Assembly: GCA_020425915.1 (NCBI GenBank)
Contig: JAGQQZ010000394.1
Coordinates: 1 to 6,928 of the forward strand
Length of the DNA: 6,928 nucleotides
Source of the DNA: Planctomycetota bacterium
Lineage (GTDB): Bacteria; Planctomycetota; UBA1135; UBA2386
Reading direction: 5' to 3'
The translations under genes were made by a program, and so were the position numbers. Below, piece after piece: positions 1 to 6,425 of the stretch. Below the pieces are notes generated by a model. The model was not told the DNA's origin. It worked only from the letters and a program-made list of their open reading frames with translations, and ran no database searches. How positions within the stretch are numbered: position 1 is the first letter of the stretch; each line of letters opens with the position of its first letter.

Positions 1-68
1 CGTTCGTCTTCGACGTGGCGAGTGGCACGCTCGCGACTGATAGAGGCCAAACGTTGGTGTGTGAGTAG
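1..68 (+). CDS. Possible 3' end of a gene entering from the left (weak)
   Basis: Reading from base 3, this frame is open from the window edge and gives FVFDVASGTLATDRGQTLVC followed by Glu and a TAG stop at 66-68. About 15 of its 21 third codon positions are G or C, more than at its first or second positions, as expected for coding DNA in a high-G+C genome. Only 21 residues are visible and no family can be recognised. The FDVASGTL stretch is faintly like a beta-propeller strand, but that is too short to use. A chance open frame is quite possible. Confidence 0.22.
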   Translation, partial: FVFDVASGTLATDRGQTLVCE

Positions 69-210
69 AGGCCGAGGTTGCGCCATCATGGAGAGGTCGC
101 CCGAGAGGTGACCGTGCCGGAGGTGCGGTCGCTCTTTCGAGCGGACGCCGCGTCGGACGCTCGACCGCCTCTCGCCCAATCCACACCACCAAGAAATCGC
201 GCGCATGGCG

Positions 211-349
211 CGACTCGACTATCCGACGCGGTCTCCACGAGCCGAGCGGTCCGCCTCCGCCAGAACTCGGAACCGTTCTGCGCCGCGACGACGACGGATC
301 CGGTGCAGCGGGTGGCCGGCTCGCGCACGACTCGACGATAGTCGAGTCG
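211..349. repeat. 13-bp inverted repeat pair, distal arm within a 9-bp hairpin
   Basis: CGACTCGACTATC at 211-223 has its exact reverse complement, GATAGTCGAGTCG, at 337-349, 113 bp downstream. The distal copy is itself part of a perfect hairpin: CGACTCGAC (328-336), loop GATA (337-340), GTCGAGTCG (341-349). The 9-mer CGACTCGAC therefore occurs twice in direct orientation (211, 328) and once inverted (341). In RNA the distal arm could pair with either upstream copy. There is no T tract after the hairpin, so it does not look like a classical intrinsic terminator. It could be a regulatory dyad or a remnant of a small repeat element; the sequence alone does not decide. Confidence 0.6.
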
Positions 350-437
350 GACTAGACGGACGATTCCGATCCGTCCCGTGAGACGCTCTCGAACTCGACG
401 TAACGGTCGGACCCGATCCGCGCCGATGGATTGGCGT

Positions 438-475
438 TCGTGGACGCGACGGCTGACATGGCGCTCCGTCCACGA
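438..475. repeat. 9-bp inverted repeat upstream of the 143-residue gene
   Basis: TCGTGGACG at 438-446 is the reverse complement of CGTCCACGA at 467-475, with a 20-base spacer. Its right end lies 54 bp before the ATG at 530, a plausible place for an operator or a 5'-UTR structure. No function is shown by the sequence, and in G+C-rich DNA a chance origin is possible. Confidence 0.4.
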
Positions 476-514
476 CTCGCTTCACACGCGTAGTTCAAAC
501 GGGGCTCGCCCCCC

Positions 515-519
515 AAGGA
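515..519 (+). promoter_or_regulatory. Ribosome binding site (AAGGA)
   Basis: AAGGA ends 10 bases before the ATG at 530, a normal Shine-Dalgarno spacing. An in-frame TAG at 491-493 with no ATG or GTG in between excludes a longer product, so this site fixes the start of the 143-residue gene. A small GGGG-CTCG-CCCC stem (501-512) sits just upstream. Confidence 0.65.
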
Positions 520-529
520 TGGACGACTG

Positions 530-961
530 ATGACACGAAACGTGACCGCCGATCTCGCTGACCAGCTCTGGATGGACCTGGAAACCCAAGATGCCGCGCC
601 CGCGACCGTGCTGCACGAAATCCGAGCAGCATGCAACGCTCGCGCAAGGAGGCCGCTCGGCGCATTACTGATCGAGACCGGCACACTCACGGTGAGGCAA
701 GTTGCGCAATTGCTTCGGCTGCAGGCAGACGAAATGCACCTTCGGATCGGAGAACTCGCCGTTCGCGAACGCATGTGTGACGAGGAGCAAGTCGAATTCT
801 GCTTGGAACTCCAGCGCGAGTCAGGACTCGATCCGGTGAGAGCCCTCATCAGCGACCCGCGCACGAACAAAACGAGCGTGGCGGCGGCGCTCGCGACGTA
901 CATCCACCGGCTGGAAGGCGCGGTCCACAACTTCGAGGATCAGCACCAGGGGGTGCATTGA
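530..961 (+). CDS. Small protein with two GspE/MshE N-terminal-like motifs
   Basis: A 143-residue protein with no signal peptide or membrane segment, so probably cytoplasmic. Residues 42-65 (PLGALLIETG, then T-L and a V..L..Q end) and 72-95 (RIGELAV, then an EEQV..CLELQ end) are two copies of a 24-residue helical motif. The copies share G44/G74, L46/L76, Q57/Q87, V58/V88, L62/L92, L64/L94 and Q65/Q95. The pattern is that of the N-terminal domain of type II secretion/type IV pilus ATPases (GspE/PilB/MshE), where RLGxx..xxG....xxxxLxxxLxxQ motifs form a helical module that binds cyclic di-GMP in MshEN. Here the ATPase is absent, the inter-motif spacer is 6 residues instead of about 23, motif 1 has Pro for Arg, and motif 2 has Arg (81) for Gly. 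Nucleotide binding is therefore uncertain; it may be a stand-alone adaptor. A good AAGGA site supports the start. Residues 100-143 form an extra, probably helical tail of unknown role. It stands alone on this strand, converging with the next gene. Confidence 0.82.
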   Translation: MTRNVTADLADQLWMDLETQDAAPATVLHEIRAACNARARRPLGALLIETGTLTVRQVAQLLRLQADEMHLRIGELAVRERMCDEEQVEFCLELQRESGLDPVRALISDPRTNKTSVAAALATYIHRLEGAVHNFEDQHQGVH

Positions 962-993
962 GTCGATCCGAAGCCCCCTATCGGCGGATCGAC
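962..993. terminator. Hairpin between convergent genes, possible bidirectional terminator
   Basis: GTCGATCCG (962-970) pairs perfectly with CGGATCGAC (985-993) around a 14-base loop. It starts on the base after the TGA of the plus-strand gene and ends 7 bases before the stop of the minus-strand gene, where a shared terminator would be expected. No run of T follows on either strand, so it is not a canonical intrinsic terminator. It may slow polymerase or protect 3' ends. Confidence 0.45.
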
Positions 994-1000
994 CGCGAGC

Positions 1001-4000
1001 TCACCACCCTCCGTTGTTCAACAGGATCTGCACTCCATTGAGCGAGAGCACGAGGTCCTGCCTCCCGTCCCCATCGACGTCCGCCACGGCGTACGCATAC
1101 ACAGTGCTGTTCGTTGCGCCGGGAATCAGCTCGACGCTACCGAAGCCCGCGAGGGGCTGGTCGAGCAATACGTTCTTCAGCGTGCGAACCGGGTCCGCGT
1201 CCGCGACGAGGTCGTCGTAGCCGTCGCTGTCGACATCGATCGGCACGAAGAAGCCGGCGGGGCAGGCCTCGCCGCCGCCGCCGAAGTTGCCCGAGCCGTC
1301 GTTCGCCAGCCACTGGATGCAGCCGGTGTCGCTGCGAACGAACACGAGGTCTAGCCCCGACGCGCCGTCGATCTGGGCGGCGCGGAGACCCAGCGAGCTG
1401 TCCATCGAAGGTACCACGATCGTGGACGTCTGCGGGCTCGCCGAGCCGGGATTCACGTAGAGCGTGACAGAGGTCGTCGTGCCCTCCGCGAACAGGACGT
1501 CCGGATATCCGTCGCCGGTGACATCCGCGACCTCGAAGGCGTCGTCGGGGGACGACTGCGCAGTCGTGGCGATCACGGTCGCGACCGGGCTGAAGGTCGG
1601 CGGGTCGCCGCCGGTGTTCTCGAGCCAACGGATCGTGCCGCTGGTCAGGAACGACGCGGTGTAGACGATGTCCGTGTCGCCGTCCAGGTCGAGGTCCGCG
1701 ACGCGAAGGTCGACCAGGAGGCCGCCCTCGGTTGCGTGCGTCGTGTCCGAGAAGCTCGGCGGGTCGTTGCCGTCGTTCTCGAACCAGATGACCCCCCCGC
1801 CGAATCCGAATCCCTTCTGCAGGAGATCCACGTCCGGGTCCGTCGTCGAGGAGCGCGTGGCGACGATGGGGACGGCACCGGTCGCCGGCGACGGCAGCGT
1901 GAGTTGCTCGCTGAAGTCGAGGTCCGGGCAGCCGCCCGCGTTGAAGTAGATCTTCACGCCGTCGGTCGGGTCGGATCCGCTGACGATCACGTCGGTCGTC
2001 CCGTCCCCGTCCATGTCGTCGGCCGCGAGGCCGTGCTCCGCGCTCTCTCCGTTCCAGAGCGACTGGCTCGAGAAGTACGAGCGAATGCGGGCGAGGAACA
2101 CACCCTCGCTGCCGTCGGTCAGCTCCAGCCGGAAGGCCAGGTCGCCGCGGTCGTTGAACACCCTACGCCCGTCCTGTCCTGCGGACACGTAGGGGAACAC
2201 CTCTACGCGGGAGACCGTGCGGAAGTCGCCTGGGGCAACCTCGAACGCGTAGCCCTCGACGGCGATCGGCGTCACCTCGCCGTCGCGATAGGTCGCCCAG
2301 AGGCCGCGCTCGCCGGTAGTGAGGGCCAGGACGAACGCGGCCTGGCGTGCGTCGTTCAGCGCGATCGGAGCCTGGGTCACGTCGCTCCCCGCGAGGTCCA
2401 TCGGCGCGTAGCTCGCGGTCGTGTCGTCCGGCAAGGGCGCGAAGAACGCGGAGGGGTCCACGACGTAGTCGTCCTCGAGGCCCGTCCCCTCAGCGGCGAG
2501 CGCCGTGAGCGTCCCGTGGTCCTGGTCGGCCAGGACGACGGCCCAGCCGCGCGCCGGAGGCTCGTCGCGCAGCACGCGGTACAGCACTTGATCCCAAGCG
2601 TTCTGCGCGACGCCGTCGAAGAAGTCGACCAGGACGGGAGAAGCGGTCGAGCCACGATCGAGCATCGTCCGGCCGACGCCGGAGCGCCATGTCTCGAGAC
2701 GTTCCTCGTCGGAGCCCGGCGCGGAGACCTCGATCGTGTAGGCGACCGACCCCAGCGCGTTCACAGTGACTTGCTCGTCGAGGAAAGCGAGAATCGGCGG
2801 AACCGACCCGCCGCGCACGACGGACGTGGCGGGCGTCAGGAACCACCCGGTGTCCACGATCCCCGCAGGTGTGCTCGCGAAGAAGACCACCTCGCCGGCG
2901 TCGTTGATCGAGGGGGTGAGGAACTCGGCGAACGAGCCGAAGCCGTCGTAGGCAGCGAGTCCGTTCCAGGCGAAGCAGCAGAGCCCGGTACCTGGTTCGT
3001 CCCGGAGCAGGAGCTCGACCGGCGTCGCCCCGGCATCGGTTCCGCTCACTTCGAGTACCAGGGAGCCCGCGCTGTTCATCGCATACGGGCCGTCGGCCGT
3101 CGTGAAGGTGAAGGGACTGGCGTACGGCAAGCTCGGGCCGCCGCAACTCGCGAGCCCGGTGTTCCCCGGCCCGAGCGTCACAACGTGGGACAACGGCTCG
3201 GCCGCGCGCTTCGTCAGGACGCGCGGGACGCCCGCGACCGTGCCCCGGAAGGCGATGTCGCCGGCGTCGTTCAGCAGGATGGACGCCGGGTCGATCGTCT
3301 CCAGGGTGCCCGCACCGCCGGGCAAGCCAGCGACCGCGTCGCCCGTGGCTACCAGCACCGCCTGCGTGCCGTCGCAGTCGAGCAGGCGCAGGGACTGCGC
3401 TCCGAGGGAGTCCTCCGCATGGTATAGCAGCTGACCCGCGGCGTTGACGAGCGGAGCGCCGTCGAGCTGCGCGATCGCGCCCCCACCGAGAGGGCCGGCC
3501 ATCGGAGCCCCCGCCGGTGCGCCGGCCATGGGGATCGGTGCAGGCGCACCTCCGACCAGCGCAACCGTGTCGACGACCACCGGCGGGTTGGCCGACAGGT
3601 CAGCCTGCGGCGGGCCATCGCACGGGACGGATTCCGAAACCGTGACGTGCAGCGCCCCCCCGAGCTGAATGCACGACCCCGCGATGCAACCGGGTTGGAT
3701 GTCGAACGCCAGCCCGGGATCGAGTCCGATGCCGCCGATCTGCGGCCAAGCGTTCGAACCGGACACGATCGCAGGGACCGTTCCCCACACCTCGAAGATC
3801 CCGAGGGTGCAACTGACGTCACATCCGATCGGCGGCGCGACCGGCAACGGCGTGCTGGCGGTACCGAACAGGAAGATGAGCGCGCTCGTGCAAGCGGGGT
3901 CCATGCCGGCGACGTCGATCCTCGCGTTGCTGTCACACCAGGAGCTCTCGGCGGGTGTGACGACGACCGACATGCCGCCCGTCCATGGCATCTGGCCGCT

Positions 4001-4108
4001 GCATCCGGTGCCGGGCAGGGGATCGTTCTGGGCACTCGTCAGCGAGGCGGTCGCGAGTGCGAGGGTGAGCGAAGCGAGATATCGAAGTGGGCGCGTGCCG
4101 TCCTGCAT
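1001..4108 (-). CDS. Secreted NxxGxxAF-repeat and FG-GAP/VCBS-repeat protein
   Basis: A 1035-residue exported protein of unknown function. Residues 1-26 form a signal peptide (Arg near the N terminus, hydrophobic LASLTLALATASL, cleavage after TSA before Gln27). Residues 28-170 form a domain with eight Cys (36, 58, 73, 96, 100, 141, 146, 163). A Pro/Ala/Gly linker spans about 186-210. The middle (about 211-675) carries eight NxxGxxAF-type motifs starting at N222, N280, N345, N402, N450, N503, N585 and N652; the best are NDAGDIAF and NDRGDLAF, while 503 and 585 lack the Gly. This matches the 'choice-of-anchor tandem repeat NxxGxxAF' style of predicted surface proteins. Residues 690-1035 are FG-GAP/VCBS repeats with DxDxDGxxD calcium loops at 698, 805, 862, 958 and 1010 and degenerate ones near 757 and 914, consistent with a seven-bladed integrin-type propeller. 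There is no C-terminal sorting signal; the protein ends NNGGW. The ATG was chosen because it places a good signal peptide at once; no clear Shine-Dalgarno site precedes it. An adhesive or ligand-binding surface role is inferred, not shown. Confidence 0.93.
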   Translation of the reverse strand: MQDGTRPLRYLASLTLALATASLTSAQNDPLPGTGCSGQMPWTGGMSVVVTPAESSWCDSNARIDVAGMDPACTSALIFLFGTASTPLPVAPPIGCDVSCTLGIFEVWGTVPAIVSGSNAWPQIGGIGLDPGLAFDIQPGCIAGSCIQLGGALHVTVSESVPCDGPPQADLSANPPVVVDTVALVGGAPAPIPMAGAPAGAPMAGPLGGGAIAQLDGAPLVNAAGQLLYHAEDSLGAQSLRLLDCDGTQAVLVATGDAVAGLPGGAGTLETIDPASILLNDAGDIAFRGTVAGVPRVLTKRAAEPLSHVVTLGPGNTGLASCGGPSLPYASPFTFTTADGPYAMNSAGSLVLEVSGTDAGATPVELLLRDEPGTGLCCFAWNGLAAYDGFGSFAEFLTPSINDAGEVVFFASTPAGIVDTGWFLTPATSVVRGGSVPPILAFLDEQVTVNALGSVAYTIEVSAPGSDEERLETWRSGVGRTMLDRGSTASPVLVDFFDGVAQNAWDQVLYRVLRDEPPARGWAVVLADQDHGTLTALAAEGTGLEDDYVVDPSAFFAPLPDDTTASYAPMDLAGSDVTQAPIALNDARQAAFVLALTTGERGLWATYRDGEVTPIAVEGYAFEVAPGDFRTVSRVEVFPYVSAGQDGRRVFNDRGDLAFRLELTDGSEGVFLARIRSYFSSQSLWNGESAEHGLAADDMDGDGTTDVIVSGSDPTDGVKIYFNAGGCPDLDFSEQLTLPSPATGAVPIVATRSSTTDPDVDLLQKGFGFGGGVIWFENDGNDPPSFSDTTHATEGGLLVDLRVADLDLDGDTDIVYTASFLTSGTIRWLENTGGDPPTFSPVATVIATTAQSSPDDAFEVADVTGDGYPDVLFAEGTTTSVTLYVNPGSASPQTSTIVVPSMDSSLGLRAAQIDGASGLDLVFVRSDTGCIQWLANDGSGNFGGGGEACPAGFFVPIDVDSDGYDDLVADADPVRTLKNVLLDQPLAGFGSVELIPGATNSTVYAYAVADVDGDGRQDLVLSLNGVQILLNNGGW

Positions 4109-4333
4109 GAACGATGGAGCGACGTCGCATCCTCGCCCGTTCGTGTAGATTCCGAAAAGTGTCCGCGGTCGTGCAACGGTGTTGCGCTCGACCGATCGAG
4201 GACATGCTCTCCCACGAGCTGGATTCCGGGACGAGCCCGGCGATCGACTGCCGGGTCGTCACGTTCACAGCAGACACCAGCCAGCGCCACTAGCGCCCGA
4301 TCGACCGTCCGAGGTCTACCGTTTCATCGCAAC
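4109..4333. other. Intergenic spacer with small dyads; probable promoter region
   Basis: This 225-bp gap separates two minus-strand genes and probably holds the 3' end signal of the phosphoesterase and the promoter and leader of the 1035-residue protein. Two small dyads are visible: CCGGG-ACGAG-CCCGG at 4226-4240 and GCAAC-GGT-GTTGC at 4173-4185. Neither is followed by a T tract on the minus strand, and no confident -35/-10 pair was found. The short open frames crossing it show no family resemblance. Confidence 0.4.
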
Positions 4334-6340
4334 TCAACGACTCGCCCCGTCGAACAAGCGCCGGACCTCCACGTCGCTCAGTGGTCGCGGATAGACCGCT
4401 GGCTCGCGGATGTCACCGTCCCAGGTCTGGGAGAAGCGCCACTCCCCCGATGTCGCGCCGATGGTGATCGACACATCGTCGGGGTTCGAGATCTTGCCAC
4501 CCTTCCAGGGCTTCGAAGCGACCCGCTCACCGTTCAGGTACAGGCGGATCTCACCCACCCGCTCATCCGCGACCGCAGCGACCGACTGCCACGCGTCGAA
4601 CTCGACGGGCGTCTCATGGAACAGGTCGCTCCACGCGTGCCTCGACTCGTTCCAAACGCGCCAACGAAGGCCGTTCCGCTTGAGATCGAAGTTGAGATTG
4701 AAGCCGCCCGACTGGGTCCGTCGATGCCCGCTGATGATCCTTCGGGAGTATCCGTAGTCGGAGTTCGAGACTCGAATCCACGCTGCGACGGTGACGCCGT
4801 CATGGAACGAGTTCCAGTCGACCGGCCCGACTCGCACCTTCTGCGCACCGGCGAACCGCATGAATCGCAGTCCGTTCTCGGCCTCGATCGCTGGCCAATC
4901 CGGATCACGCGCGTCCACCGCGTCGTCGATGACGCCGAGAACTCCGAGTGGACCGCCGACTTCGGGATCCCAGTCCTCACCGAGGATCGCGTGATCTGGT
5001 GTCGTGTCGTAGACCGGCGACGGAGACCGCTTCCCCCGGTATCGCGAAAACTGCCGCTCGATCTTCTGGTCTTCGCAAGGAAACGCACCCGTCGGCACGT
5101 AGGGCGCCGGCGCCTGCACAGGATGGCGCAACGGAATCGTCCTCTCCGCCGGCTCGAAGAACCCTCGGCGATGTGCCCGGTACGACTCGTGCAAGTAGAC
5201 CTTCGCGTCCGCCTCCGCGCTCCCGTCCTGGAACTCGATCAGACGACTCAGCGGGGTCGTGCCGCCGTGATACTTCGTCAGGGCCGCGACCTGCAAGAAC
5301 GTCACGCCCCACCGCTGTTCGGTGATCGACTTGTTTCCGGTCCGGTCATCGGGACCGACCACGTGCGTGTGTCCTCCAACCCACATGTCGATCGCCGGAC
5401 GACCGTTGGCCTCCTGGAACTCGCGGAAGAACGTGGCGAAGGCGTCGGTGGCAGAGGAGAACTCGAGCTTCGGTGATCGCGTCTCGACGAGATAGTACAG
5501 GTAGGAAGCGTGTGCTCGGTCGAGCTTGGAATGGTGGTACCGACTGCCTTCGTCGACCCCGGACGCCGTCGTCGTGTCGCGGAGCACGTGATGGTGAACC
5601 GTGATGATGATCTTGTCCTGGTTCGCGAGCACCTGGGACTTCCACCACTCGAACGACTCGCGCGTCAGCGCTCCCGCCGGATACCCACCATAGCCACCAT
5701 CATCGGCCTCGCCCTTGCCGACCGGATGAGGAAGGTCGTTTCGATCGGAGAGCATCAGAAACAGGATGTTCCCAGCGACGAAGCCGTAGTGATCCCATTC
5801 ACCGAACACCGGGAACGGTCGCCGCGACGCGTCGATCAACGATGTCTCACGGTGCTCACCCAGAGGGTCGATCCACTCCTCGAACCAGTTCGTCTCACTC
5901 TCCGGATCGAAGTGGCTCGCATCGTGGTTCCCGGACACGCTGTAGATCTGTTCGCGCAGATGATGTCGAAGCGCCTGCGTCTGGCGCAGGTACTCGAGCC
6001 CCTCCTTCTCACGAGGGACCCGGTTCGTTCCGCAGATGTCGCCCGCGTTGAGCATGATGTCCCAGTCGAACGCCGGAGATCCGTCGATCTGTCCTTCGGA
6101 CTGACGAATCGGACGCGCGAGACTCTCGCGCCCCATCCGGAGATCGACGGACAAGTGCGCACAACTCGTCGCCCAGACGGCGAACCGCCGCGGCGAGCCA
6201 TGCTCGACGGATTCCGTGCGGTCCCCAGAGGACGAGGCACACGCGAACAGGAGCAGCAAGCTGCCGACGCAGCACGATTGGAACAGCACGGGGAGTATCC
6301 GAGGAACCATGGGAGGGAGCACCCGCACAGGATACGCCAT
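4334..6340 (-). CDS. Lipoprotein calcineurin-like phosphoesterase with LamG-like domain
   Basis: A 668-residue predicted lipoprotein. A hydrophobic stretch (about 14-33, ending LLLLFA) precedes Cys34 in a lipobox-like LFAC, then a Ser-rich tether. Residues 52-385 form a calcineurin-like metallophosphoesterase: SCAHL (59-63), NAGD (98-101), GNHD (137-140), TVHHHVL (247-253) and GGHTHV (322-327). These supply the usual ligands Asp101, Asn138, His249 or His250, His324 and His326. The family hydrolyses phosphomono- or phosphodiesters with two metal ions; the substrate here cannot be told. The first motif, normally DxH, reads Cys60-Ala-His62, so one canonical metal ligand is absent. Residues about 485-665 resemble a LamG/concanavalin A-like jelly roll (VTVAAWIRV, IRLYLNGERVAS, then DGDIREPAVYPRPLS and VRRLF), common as a carbohydrate-binding or adhesive module in secreted enzymes. 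The first ATG is used; Met11 (ATG at 6308-6310) is an equally good start and gives a more compact lipoprotein signal. Neither has a well-spaced ribosome site. It probably acts outside the inner membrane. Confidence 0.9.
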   Translation of the reverse strand: MAYPVRVLPPMVPRILPVLFQSCCVGSLLLLFACASSSGDRTESVEHGSPRRFAVWATSCAHLSVDLRMGRESLARPIRQSEGQIDGSPAFDWDIMLNAGDICGTNRVPREKEGLEYLRQTQALRHHLREQIYSVSGNHDASHFDPESETNWFEEWIDPLGEHRETSLIDASRRPFPVFGEWDHYGFVAGNILFLMLSDRNDLPHPVGKGEADDGGYGGYPAGALTRESFEWWKSQVLANQDKIIITVHHHVLRDTTTASGVDEGSRYHHSKLDRAHASYLYYLVETRSPKLEFSSATDAFATFFREFQEANGRPAIDMWVGGHTHVVGPDDRTGNKSITEQRWGVTFLQVAALTKYHGGTTPLSRLIEFQDGSAEADAKVYLHESYRAHRRGFFEPAERTIPLRHPVQAPAPYVPTGAFPCEDQKIERQFSRYRGKRSPSPVYDTTPDHAILGEDWDPEVGGPLGVLGVIDDAVDARDPDWPAIEAENGLRFMRFAGAQKVRVGPVDWNSFHDGVTVAAWIRVSNSDYGYSRRIISGHRRTQSGGFNLNFDLKRNGLRWRVWNESRHAWSDLFHETPVEFDAWQSVAAVADERVGEIRLYLNGERVASKPWKGGKISNPDDVSITIGATSGEWRFSQTWDGDIREPAVYPRPLSDVEVRRLFDGASR

Positions 6341-6425
6341 CCCCGATGCAGTCGAGGCGGTCCATCCCGTGGTTCGACGTCACGAGCGACGATCCGCACG
6401 CCGGTCGATGCGCCGCGCGCGATCG

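Larger units (their letters stand above)
69..529. other. Non-coding region with several inverted repeats
   Basis: About 460 bases without a convincing gene. The short open frames on both strands (up to about 88 codons) overlap each other, match no recognisable family and have the Arg/Ser/Pro-rich composition typical of random frames in high-G+C DNA. The region does hold structure: a 9-bp hairpin at 328-349 with a related arm at 211-223, a second 9-bp inverted repeat at 438-475, and a small GGGG/CCCC stem at 501-512 just before the ribosome binding site of the next gene. No clear sigma-70 -35/-10 pair could be picked out. The promoter of the gene starting at 530 presumably lies here. Confidence 0.6.

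Noticed and set aside
78..485. Short open frames (80-88 codons) on both strands of the left region
   Set aside because: They overlap one another, lack convincing ribosome sites and show low-complexity Arg/Ser/Thr composition.
352..930. Minus-strand open frame of 192 codons overlapping the 143-residue gene
   Set aside because: Its composition is Ser/Arg-rich with no motif, whereas the plus strand has a ribosome site, an internally repeated domain and a compact end.
1736..3427. Long plus-strand open frame of 563 codons opposite the repeat protein
   Set aside because: It is Arg/Val/Gly/Glu-rich without any recognisable domain and lies wholly antisense to a gene with a signal peptide and clear repeats. 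Long antisense frames are expected in high-G+C coding DNA.
4226..4240. CCGGG-ACGAG-CCCGG hairpin as an intrinsic terminator of the phosphoesterase gene
   Set aside because: It has only a 5-bp stem, lies nearly 100 bases past the stop and has no T tract on the transcribed side, so a terminator call is not supported.
3647..5476. Plus-strand open frame of 609 codons spanning two minus-strand genes and their spacer
   Set aside because: It is antisense to the start of the repeat protein and the end of the phosphoesterase, crosses the intergenic region and has no family resemblance.
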